From IMG/VR virus record IMGVR_UViG_3300046095_000129, positions 1 to 60,091 of that record: 60,091 nucleotides of DNA, one strand, 5' to 3'. Of the stretch, positions 31,901-41,901 are shown piece by piece. Numbering within the stretch: position 1 is the stretch's first letter; the number at the start of each line of letters is the position of its first letter. This DNA comes from a virus. The position numbers and the translations under genes were made by a program. The notes under the pieces were generated by a model. It searched no databases. It was not told the origin of the DNA and worked only from the letters and a program-made list of their open reading frames with translations.

Positions 31901-34900
31901 TAGAACATACCAATGGCTTCTTCGCCTTTGCTGTCCACAATCGTGTCCTGCACAGTAGAATCTGTGTCATCCAACAACAGCGACAGCCGCCGTGCAACAG
32001 CTTTGTTAAGGGCATCCGACCCCTTGTCATTGGCAATATCTGTTAGCGCCCCTTCAAGCTCATTGTTGGCAACCAAATCGATCTGTGTTGGGGACAGGTC
32101 ACGGCTGTACCCTTCGACCCCACGCGAAAAACTTCCGTCTTTTGGTATGGAACCGCTTCCTTGGTAGCGTCTAATCTCACTTGTGCTGTCGCCTTTTTCT
32201 TTTGCAACAGCCACTAGGGTTTGGTTGAGGTCTTTTATTTCTTTTTTCAGGGCTACTTCTTGTATATTAAGCTCCTGCATTGTTTCAGTAAGACGCCCCT
32301 TAACCTTGTCTTTGTTGTTTTCGCGTAAGAAAGTTTGCCTCCGTTGCACTTCAGCAAGCTCGGCTCTTTTGGCTATCAGCGTCTCCATAGCAGCAACACC
32401 CGTTGAACCCATTTGCGCTGTTGCAGATGGGGCTCCTGTTTGCGTAACTTGGTTGTTTTTGCCGTATGCCACGGCTCCTTTTTGCGTAGCAGGTAGTCTG
32501 GCTGCAATCTCCCCCTTTGCGGTTTGTTCGCGTTCGGCCCTTTCTGCTGCGTCTAAAAACAATTTAACAAAATCAGCTTTTTCTTCAGGGTTGATTTCTG
32601 TAATAAGCCGGGATGCTTTTGTACGTACATTAGCCAGTTTGTCTTTTGCAACGGTTAATGCTTTCCGCAACACTGTTTTTTTAACAGGGTCTTTTTCTTC
32701 CTTTATTGCGGCTGGAGCAGCAGCTATTTCACTACGTAAACCCTGTATTTCGGCGCGCAACGCAGACGCAACTTCCGTAACACGCACGCCGGGGAGATCA
32801 AGCCCCTCTCGTCCAGCTTGGATGCTTTCAGCATACGTCTTTGTTGGCTTGGGTGTTGTCTCGTCCTGTTTTGCGGCAGCATCTGCAACTGCTTGACGGG
32901 CCGTTTCCAAGGCTGCTTTTGCTTTTTCTGCTTCTTTGGTTGCTGCGCGCGCGTCTTGTTTGGCTATCTTTGTCAGGGTTCCTGTGGATGCGTTTTCCAC
33001 AAGCAGCAAGTTGTTAAATTTAGCACGCGCTTTTATCACCATTTTTTGTGCGTCTGCAATGTACCGCTCTGTCTCTGCAATCTCTTTAACAAACGGATCG
33101 GAAGAGTGCAGTTGGTTCAGTGCTGCACGCATGGAAGCCCTTTCGCTCGTCGATATTCCTACGTTGTTTACGGTGTTTTCTAATCCCATTTCTTGCAAAA
33201 GTTGTACAAAAGTCTGTTTGGCTGCGGGGTCGCCTTGCAGCAGTAAGATGCCTTCCCGCAAAGAACGTAACTCGGCCAATTCCATTGGAACGCTTTGCAA
33301 GGCCGATTCCAAATCAGACACTTCTCGCACTGCCTTGGCAAACCACACAGGCTCCCCACCAACTAAAGCAATCGTTTCTTTGGCTGCTTTTGCTTTTTGT
33401 AAAGCACGCTTGTGTTGTGTTATTGCGGTACTCAGTGCGTTCTGCACATCCTGCGTTTGTTTTTTTAGTGCCCCGTTTGTCTTTTTAATCTTGTCTTTAA
33501 GGGCTGCAACTGTTTTTGAACCCAACAGCTTTTGAAAACGTTCTTTTGTGCTGCGTACCGTTTGAACAGGGCTTGTGTCAAACAGTTCTAGTTGAGGCTG
33601 TGCACTGGTGCGCTGCAAGTCTGCCAGCGTGGCTCCGGGCTGCGTGCCACTAGCGCCTTCTCTTTCTTGAAACTTTATCGCAGCTTGCAGTTCCAAAACT
33701 GCATTGGGGCTGGGCAAGTTGCCCTCCAAGACCTGTTGCGCTTGCTGCCGTGCCAGAGTAATTATGTCTGGATCGTTTATTTTGGGCAGTGCCTCGGCCA
33801 GTTGCTCTAACAGCGCTTGTGTTGCAGGGTCGGTGCGTGCCGACACCCCCCCGCTTTTTTCTGCGGCAAACAACTGAGCAATGTCTTGCAGACTGCCTAC
33901 TCTTTCCGGGGCTACTTTCTCGGTTGTAGGTACGGCACGAGTTCTGGTTTTGACGGTGCTGAGTACTGACTCAATCAGATTGAGCGCATCTTGTTTCTCA
34001 TTGCTTGCCCGATACGGCGTGCCTTTTAGTTCCAATGTAGCTGGCGCAGCAATTCGTTTTCCTTCTAATGGTGCTGATGGCAAAGGCGTTCTACGCCCTT
34101 GAGCATCCTCATAGTAGTTTGTGGCAGGCTTAGTTATTTTTTCTTGTAGTTCTGCGGTTTGTTTTGGTAGTAAACGGGCTGCGGCCTTTTGCAAGTTGTC
34201 CGTTACGTTGTTCCGCATCTGCTCTTGAATAGCAAGTGCTGCCGCATGCCGAGACTCAAACACATTCCAACGATCTTGCAGTTCATTAAAGCCTTCCATG
34301 ACCCGCGCACGGGCATCTGCGGCTTCCCATGTCGCCATTTCTGGAATACCAAACGCTTTGCGTCTGCCGTTTATTTCTGCCGCATGGGCGGCGGCGTAGG
34401 TTTCTTTGGCTTTGTCAAATTGCGTTTTGATTGCCTTTTCAGGGTCTAAAGATAGCGTGCGAACGCGATTAAACCGCAAGTTGTTTAAAATCTTGACCGT
34501 GTTTACCAGCACGTTGTTCTGCTTGTCGGCTTGCATGTCCGCATTTGCTTCCGCAGCACGCCCCTCCTCTAACGTGCCAAACCCCAATGCCGACTGCAAC
34601 CCCGTGGTAAGTGTCCCCCGCGCCGCCGTGTCTTTTTTACGGGCGTCTTGTAGGTCGGCTACTAGCGTTGCTTGGGCTTCCTTATTTCCTGTAAGCCGCG
34701 CTATTTGGAATTTAGCTTGTAGATCGTTGAGCGTGCGTTGGGGAGAAAAACCCAACCCCTGTTGTATTTGCCCCGGAGTTACGGTAGCGGCCTTGGGCAG
34801 TGTTGCAACAAGCTGTTCTATGGCTGGGATGTCGGCTAGAGTTTCTGGTTCTGTTTCGGGCAAGGCTTCTTGGGTACGCAATGCTTGAAACCCAGCCAAC

Positions 34901-36978
34901 GTGCCCGGTTCCGCAGAACGAAACGGTTTCTGCGCTTCTCGTTCAGCCGCAGTGGTGGCGATGTTTGCATTGGCAAGGTCTTCATTGGACTGCCGAAGCA
35001 GTGCCAACGGGTCTTTGGAGACTGTTGGTTTTTGACTTGCTAACAGATTCGTAGCAGCGTCTGCTTCGTCTTTATCTATTGACCGCTGCTCTGCACGCAA
35101 GCCCTCTATGTAACCGGGTTCTGTAAGAGATCGCTGAACAATCGGTGTGTTTTTAGGAATCCCGTACGATTTGATTTCTTCTTCAAGCGCATCAATCTGT
35201 GCAACAAGCCGGTCTGCTTTAACCGGGTCAAACCCTTCCCCAGCCATGGCTTTAAGTTTTTTCTTAGCCGTATCCAGTTTCTGCTGTGTTTGTGCGGCAA
35301 CATTTTCTGGGGACTGCACTCCGCCTAAATCAGCCAGTTTGTTGGTGACGTAATCCAACTCGGTCTGTAGTTTCTTGCGCTCCCCGCTGAGTTGTTTGAT
35401 TGCTGCCGTATCCGCATCACTAGCCGCATCCGATGCTGCGGTCTGGTTGTATTCCAAAAGCCGTCTGACTTCTTGTTGCTTTGTGGCAAAGTCTGTAATC
35501 AACGCTTGGTTGTCTACATCAGGCGCGGGTGCTGGAGGCTGCTCTACGGCATCCATTCCGGGCAGAGTTGCCTGCGGGGCTTCAAAATACGGTTGCTTTT
35601 GGGCGTCCTGCGCGACATCAGTTTGAGCCCCAGTCTCTATTGCCTGCATCCGGTCGGTTTCCGCAGTATCTAAAAGAGGCTTACCTCTGCGGTATTCTTT
35701 AGCTGTCTCTGTGAGTACTACAGCGTTTTCTTTAAGCTGTATTACAGTTTCTTTGTTTGCTTGCTTGTCTACTTCCGTCAGGGGTTTGTCTTTAGTGCCC
35801 TTAATTATTTGAGCAAGCAGGTCAGCTTTATTCTTTTCGGCTGCAAAGTATGCTTGCTCCGCCTGTTTAGCATATGGAAGGGTTTGTTTGTCGGCTTCCA
35901 GTTGGGCAGCGGCAGCGTCCTGTTGGGCTTTCTGGGCTAGGTTGGCTTCTGCATTTGCTTGTATTTTTTGTTGAGCAGTTACATCTCGGGCATTGCTGCG
36001 TTCTTTTAAAGCAAACCCGCCCCCAAGCGGAGCCGCCAGTGCCATGTTTAGCGCTGTGTTGCGGTACTGCGTGATGGCTTCATCGTCTGCAAGAGGTTTG
36101 CCAATAGCCGCACGGTCTATGACATCTTGGAAAATCTCAGTGGGCAACTCACCAATGGCAAACCGCCCCGTACCGTAGCCAATCGCAGCCATAGTGCCGC
36201 GCCCAGCGGTCTTGGTAGCTTCGGCCATCAGCGCTGCACGAGCCGCATCGCCCGATTCCTCTGCCACTCTCTGACCAATGGCTTTCTTAAAGATACCCGG
36301 CATTGCAATGCGCGTACCAACTAGATTGGCTGCGGCATTGGCTGCTGCATAGGGCGCAAGCTCCAGTGCATTAACGTCTGGTTTTTCCCCGGCTTCTATT
36401 TGGGTCTGTACTTTTTCTTGTGCTTGGCTACCCAGTGCTTGAATAGCATTGACAATCAAAGGAACCGCATACTGCCCAACGGTTGCCCCGAGGGCGGCTC
36501 CGCCGGGAATAGGAAGCACAGCCCCCAGCGCTCCAAACCCCACCCTGCCAAGTGCAGCCGATCCTATTTCTTGCCCAACAGACGGAAGCAGTCCAGCAAT
36601 GGCAGACGGCACTTGACTGATGGCTTCTCCAGCAGCGCCAAAGTACTCCCCGCTGTTGAACTTGTCTACGATTTTCTGTGGCTGAAACCCCGGCGTGTAT
36701 GCTTTTGCCGCTTCTTCTTGGCGTTTGGCCCCCTCCATTGCGGCAGCAGTGGTGTCCCCTGTGAGAGCGCCCAGACCCGTACGCCCAATATTCAGTAGGT
36801 TTTTGGCACTGGATTTAACATCCGCCAACAGCCCTGTTTCGGGTTTGGGGCCTTCTACCGGTGCAATACTTGCCAAATGTGTTTGCAACGCCCGAATAAC
36901 TTGAGCGTCAGAAGCCCCGTCTGGCCCCTCAATGGAATAGGTGCGCCCGTCAGGGCCGTCTACGTTGTATATACGCAT
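28927..36978 (-). CDS. Giant polyvalent internal virion protein, 2683 aa
   Basis: The last late gene. The N-terminal 350 residues contain several Gly/Ala-rich hydrophobic stretches (about 110-200), able to cross a membrane. A long helical, Gln/Lys/Ala-rich centre (350-1600) follows. LLHEGTH (His1712, Glu1713, His1716) is a zinc-peptidase motif. The last ~550 residues, with PVYPFRQLVRDPINAAI and PIPYEVGAIFVALPQ, match the large polyvalent protein-associated domain LPD38. Such proteins are packaged in the head and injected with the DNA, where they help form a channel and act on host targets. It would be the ejection protein with effector activity. Confidence 0.78.
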   Translation of the reverse strand: MRIYNVDGPDGRTYSIEGPDGASDAQVIRALQTHLASIAPVEGPKPETGLLADVKSSAKNLLNIGRTGLGALTGDTTAAAMEGAKRQEEAAKAYTPGFQPQKIVDKFNSGEYFGAAGEAISQVPSAIAGLLPSVGQEIGSAALGRVGFGALGAVLPIPGGAALGATVGQYAVPLIVNAIQALGSQAQEKVQTQIEAGEKPDVNALELAPYAAANAAANLVGTRIAMPGIFKKAIGQRVAEESGDAARAALMAEATKTAGRGTMAAIGYGTGRFAIGELPTEIFQDVIDRAAIGKPLADDEAITQYRNTALNMALAAPLGGGFALKERSNARDVTAQQKIQANAEANLAQKAQQDAAAAQLEADKQTLPYAKQAEQAYFAAEKNKADLLAQIIKGTKDKPLTEVDKQANKETVIQLKENAVVLTETAKEYRRGKPLLDTAETDRMQAIETGAQTDVAQDAQKQPYFEAPQATLPGMDAVEQPPAPAPDVDNQALITDFATKQQEVRRLLEYNQTAASDAASDADTAAIKQLSGERKKLQTELDYVTNKLADLGGVQSPENVAAQTQQKLDTAKKKLKAMAGEGFDPVKADRLVAQIDALEEEIKSYGIPKNTPIVQRSLTEPGYIEGLRAEQRSIDKDEADAATNLLASQKPTVSKDPLALLRQSNEDLANANIATTAAEREAQKPFRSAEPGTLAGFQALRTQEALPETEPETLADIPAIEQLVATLPKAATVTPGQIQQGLGFSPQRTLNDLQAKFQIARLTGNKEAQATLVADLQDARKKDTAARGTLTTGLQSALGFGTLEEGRAAEANADMQADKQNNVLVNTVKILNNLRFNRVRTLSLDPEKAIKTQFDKAKETYAAAHAAEINGRRKAFGIPEMATWEAADARARVMEGFNELQDRWNVFESRHAAALAIQEQMRNNVTDNLQKAAARLLPKQTAELQEKITKPATNYYEDAQGRRTPLPSAPLEGKRIAAPATLELKGTPYRASNEKQDALNLIESVLSTVKTRTRAVPTTEKVAPERVGSLQDIAQLFAAEKSGGVSARTDPATQALLEQLAEALPKINDPDIITLARQQAQQVLEGNLPSPNAVLELQAAIKFQEREGASGTQPGATLADLQRTSAQPQLELFDTSPVQTVRSTKERFQKLLGSKTVAALKDKIKKTNGALKKQTQDVQNALSTAITQHKRALQKAKAAKETIALVGGEPVWFAKAVREVSDLESALQSVPMELAELRSLREGILLLQGDPAAKQTFVQLLQEMGLENTVNNVGISTSERASMRAALNQLHSSDPFVKEIAETERYIADAQKMVIKARAKFNNLLLVENASTGTLTKIAKQDARAATKEAEKAKAALETARQAVADAAAKQDETTPKPTKTYAESIQAGREGLDLPGVRVTEVASALRAEIQGLRSEIAAAPAAIKEEKDPVKKTVLRKALTVAKDKLANVRTKASRLITEINPEEKADFVKLFLDAAERAEREQTAKGEIAARLPATQKGAVAYGKNNQVTQTGAPSATAQMGSTGVAAMETLIAKRAELAEVQRRQTFLRENNKDKVKGRLTETMQELNIQEVALKKEIKDLNQTLVAVAKEKGDSTSEIRRYQGSGSIPKDGSFSRGVEGYSRDLSPTQIDLVANNELEGALTDIANDKGSDALNKAVARRLSLLLDDTDSTVQDTIVDSKGEEAIGMFYKKAVYLSRNGGLNQEALLHEGTHAGADRVIDMYDKDPSQLTDTQRAAIRELMAIHAMIKKDPGVTSVNAKKTLKEFVAEVMSNQRLQEQLKARSWRLSDMLQAFKSVILRAIGIDPKTVDNMLDASILAIDNIFMPSSQQVDSAATPSFAKTQSVFIGSSPDALTTFRGNFLGLAGRMQYIDSKAAREEAFAAAEKAGKMTNNELFQASYFMRMTDKVSQAVGQFLSYGPISIVMKSGEYGYARKAGAHMVRVAELVEQSGVKDGEMMLTRIAAGQRADAVPNGWERLAGKKAAEAKVEYENAVASLQTNPTAKKYMDAALLEYKQFNGGLLDFAEQHDLLSAEEVARLKKTPFVPFYRIEDGVVKLYSDSETAIRIGDISNDKELVRMLGSEQTILPIFTSAVQNTYMLIRLSMQNKEALESSNALFKAGFVSKMGVGQGIDSKDTVRYRQKGKPHFATIDSDTFGIPAELIVAGMSGIKTTIPILVRALGYPADLVRKFVTRAPVYPFRQLVRDPINAAILSGVDGVPILNALKELGKMRMGTSTAEDALSGGLVVSSNVFSGNERDMQQFIESIATGKNWWKKTMGALDTFALQTDAATRATVYQDGLKKGMSEFRAQLRAAESQNFGRHGLSPSMHMLSTMIPFFNSQVQGLDLLNRAREGKLPFSEQLDLKRKLYARGAMLTVGVMAYAAMMQDDKAYKKATPQERYSNLFMPLPGLKEPLKVPIPYEVGAIFVALPQMIIDLVFRDTKARDALKGMGGVLAQSVPGVVPAAAKPVLEAFYGSTTVGPIESEREKKIQAEYRFKDTTPEALRIAGSLTGMAGVSPIMLTHLVRGYTGGLGVALLQVFDPLLGASGTGEKASVPLNKQPFIGGFFQSAEGRGDLDAAYDHMERIQQARQTYVNMVERGQRAEAAAFAQRYANELAAAATSGQTFKRLGELYAVERKIRAHPTMTTAQKDTMLDRIKVEQNRIAVSFERLTDRTTRP

Positions 36979-36987
36979 GGTTGTTAT

Positions 36988-39009
<2,022 letters not shown>

Positions 39010-39018
39010 TTTGATTCC

Positions 39019-41892
39019 TTATGTCATGCTGTGGATAGCCAACGCAACAAGACCTTGTGGGCGGGATCTTACCAGACCCCCTTTGGCGTAACGTCCGATC
39101 ATGCCACCGTTTGCGGCTGATTTAAACCCACCCGAAGCACCAAATGCTCCCAACGCAGATGCGCCTAAACCGCCTATCTGGCTTAACGTGCTAGGAGCAG
39201 CTTGGTACATGGTGCTGCCCAGATTGGCTGTTGGCGCTGCACTGGCTGTGTTTGCCATGAAGCCAAGTTTCTTGTACGGGTCGTTCTGTTCGTTTAAGAA
39301 GTCTCCGTACTGCGTGTTCAACCGCTGCTGCTCTGCACCCTGTTGTTGATTGCCATAAGCAGACAACATTTGGTTTGTTTGCACACCTTGATTGAAGCCC
39401 TGCCCTGCAATGTTAGACATCCCGGTAGCGCCTTGCATGGCTGCTTGCTGTGCTTGTAGGTCGTAGTTAGCGCCAAACTGACCGGACTGTTCGTTTAGTT
39501 GATTGGCTGCTTGTCCGTACTGTGCGCCTGTTCCTGCTGAAGTTAATTCTTGTCCTAGTCCAAATTCACTTGCTCTGTTCCCTGCTGCTTGGTTGGCTAG
39601 TTCTGCTTGTTGCTTGTTACTGGTGTTGTACTGCGCCCTTTCGTTTTGGGCTTGTGCGCCATACATTTCTGCGGCTTGTTTATTTGCCGCTGTTTGCATA
39701 GCCGCTTGCTGATCCATCGTGCCCTGCTGCATTCCATATTGGCCTGCCAAAGCTTGGTCTGCCATACCCGTTTGTTGCTTATAACCAGTATTTGCAATGT
39801 CGGTTTGCTGTCTGTTGGCAAGATTGGAAAGCCCGTATTGACTGTTAACGGCTTGATTTTGCCTTTCTGCTTCTTGCCGGTTTGCTAGATTTGCTAACCC
39901 AGTTTGTTGCTGATAGCCAGAGGTAGCCATGTTTGCTTGTTGCTGATTACCTGTGTCAGACAAGCCATACTGCCCAGCCATTGCCTGATTCTGCCTTTCA
40001 GCTTCTTGTGCTTGTGCAGATGTCTGCATAGCAGCTTGCTGATTCATAGTGCCCTGCTGCATTCCATACTGACCTGCCAAAGCGTTGTTGGCTAACTCAG
40101 TCTGCTGACGCAACTGTGCATTCTGTGCGTTGGTGTTGTACTCCATGCCTTGGTTGGCTTGTTGCGCTGCAAGATCAGTTTGTTGATTAGCAAGTTTTCC
40201 TTGCATGTTGTACTGCTGATTGGACTGCTGCGCTTGTAGCCCGGTTTGAGCGCCTAGACCTTGCGTCTGAAGACCTGCACTAAGATTCTGTACATTGGCT
40301 TGTTGTTGCACTCCTTGATTAGCCAACGCAGCCTGCATTGCTTGGCCTGCTGTTAACCCCTGCGCTTGAAGCCTGTTGGATTCGTTTTGAACAGCCGCTT
40401 GTTGTTCATTGTTTAGATTGGCAAGTTTGGTTTGAAGGTTTATCTGGCCTTCACCTAATTGCTGCACCCCTAAATTAGCAGCAAGGTTTTGTTGGCCTAC
40501 GGTTAACCCGGCTTGCTGGTTGGCGGTCTGGGCCTGTAGACCTTGGCTTTGTTCCGTATTGAACTGCTGCTGTGCTTGTTTATACGCTTCCTGCAAGCCC
40601 TGTGCTTGGATGTCCCCTTGTTGAGTGGCAAGGTTACGTGCCGCTTCAGCGTCCATGATGGCTGCTCTAGAACCCCCAAAAGCACCTGCTCTGGTCTGCT
40701 CCCCTTTGCGTCCAGTTGAGGCTATGTCTGCGGCTCGTTGCGCTTCCCGTTGCTGAATACCCACCACGCTCTGCATGTAAGGCGACATGTACGCATCTGC
40801 CGAGCCGGGTTGGGCAAAACTCTTTGTCTCTACTCGTTCCGCTGGCCCCATCTGGTAGTTTTTAAGACTCGCCAAACCAGTGTCTTTGGCGGCTTTTATA
40901 TCTCTGGATTCAACTGTGGAACCAACGACATCTTTTGCCGCATCCATCCGCAAGTCTTTTAAGTTAGGTGCGTTTATACGCTCCTCTCTAACTTGCTGGG
41001 CTTTTACATCTTTCGGCCCTGCAAACTGCTGCTGCTGAGCTTCCGGGGCTGCACCCAGTGTGGCTGCATTGGCTGCTTGCGCTTTCATCTCAGGTGTTGC
41101 TTTGTTAAGAGCCGCTATGCCAGTTGCTGCCGTCCCCGTTTGCGCCGTCATTTGAGGCGCGTTTGTATCTTGTTGCGCTGTTCCAATTGCAGCTATACCT
41201 GTTGGGGCTTTACCCATTGTGGCTGCTGTGGCAGCTTGGGCTGTAGGCAGAGAAGCAATCCCTGCTTCTTTAGCAGCTGCTTCTTTTGCGGTGTAGTCTA
41301 GTTTTTTGGGAGCAGTGTACTGATTGCCAAATGCACTCGGATCGTATGAAGACCCCGCAGCAGTATCTGCCGCAGTTTTCATAATGTCTTGAGCACTCTG
41401 GTTGGCAACTTCGGCTTTACCGCCAACCATATCTTTAGCGCCCTGCATGGCTTGCTTCTGCAAGTCTGAAAACTCGGCTTGCCTTTCGTACCCTTTAAAT
41501 TCTGTTAAAGGTTTTCCATCTGCACCTGTTTGCTGAACTTGGTATTTAGGGTCTTTATATTTGGGATCGTCTGGATTTTTATTTAAAGCAATTGCATCTG
41601 AGTTTGTAAAACCATAGGGATTATCTTTCTCCTGATTCGGAGAAGTAATCATTTTGGTCATTTGAGCAGGGGTAATAGTCCCCATTACCGGAGCTTGAGC
41701 ACCATATTTTTCTGGTGCTTTAAAACTCTCAATCTCGGGCATCCCATTTGCGCCGATGATGGGCTTCCCGTCTGGCCCCATCTTGTAGTTGTAAATCAGC
41801 GCTCGTGCCTGACCCGTGTTCTCCTTCAGATACGGAGCAACTTCTGGGTTATACCCAACTTGATTTACAACGGTTTGTGTTGCGTCTGCCAT
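39019..41892 (-). CDS. Gln-rich repetitive virion protein, 957 aa
   Basis: Residues 380-860 are an extended Gln/Asn/Ala-rich helical array with imperfect repeats such as GQYGMQQGTMNQQAAMQT (seen twice with small changes) and NRQEAERQNQA. The C-terminus carries GGMIGRYAKGGLV, the Gly-Gly motif common to several proteins here. Probably a long fibrous or internal core protein. It has no enzymatic motif. Starts at ATG 41892, 10 nt after the previous stop. Confidence 0.62.
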   Translation of the reverse strand: MADATQTVVNQVGYNPEVAPYLKENTGQARALIYNYKMGPDGKPIIGANGMPEIESFKAPEKYGAQAPVMGTITPAQMTKMITSPNQEKDNPYGFTNSDAIALNKNPDDPKYKDPKYQVQQTGADGKPLTEFKGYERQAEFSDLQKQAMQGAKDMVGGKAEVANQSAQDIMKTAADTAAGSSYDPSAFGNQYTAPKKLDYTAKEAAAKEAGIASLPTAQAATAATMGKAPTGIAAIGTAQQDTNAPQMTAQTGTAATGIAALNKATPEMKAQAANAATLGAAPEAQQQQFAGPKDVKAQQVREERINAPNLKDLRMDAAKDVVGSTVESRDIKAAKDTGLASLKNYQMGPAERVETKSFAQPGSADAYMSPYMQSVVGIQQREAQRAADIASTGRKGEQTRAGAFGGSRAAIMDAEAARNLATQQGDIQAQGLQEAYKQAQQQFNTEQSQGLQAQTANQQAGLTVGQQNLAANLGVQQLGEGQINLQTKLANLNNEQQAAVQNESNRLQAQGLTAGQAMQAALANQGVQQQANVQNLSAGLQTQGLGAQTGLQAQQSNQQYNMQGKLANQQTDLAAQQANQGMEYNTNAQNAQLRQQTELANNALAGQYGMQQGTMNQQAAMQTSAQAQEAERQNQAMAGQYGLSDTGNQQQANMATSGYQQQTGLANLANRQEAERQNQAVNSQYGLSNLANRQQTDIANTGYKQQTGMADQALAGQYGMQQGTMDQQAAMQTAANKQAAEMYGAQAQNERAQYNTSNKQQAELANQAAGNRASEFGLGQELTSAGTGAQYGQAANQLNEQSGQFGANYDLQAQQAAMQGATGMSNIAGQGFNQGVQTNQMLSAYGNQQQGAEQQRLNTQYGDFLNEQNDPYKKLGFMANTASAAPTANLGSTMYQAAPSTLSQIGGLGASALGAFGASGGFKSAANGGMIGRYAKGGLVRSRPQGLVALAIHSMT

Positions 41893-41901
41893 GATTCGTC
41901 C

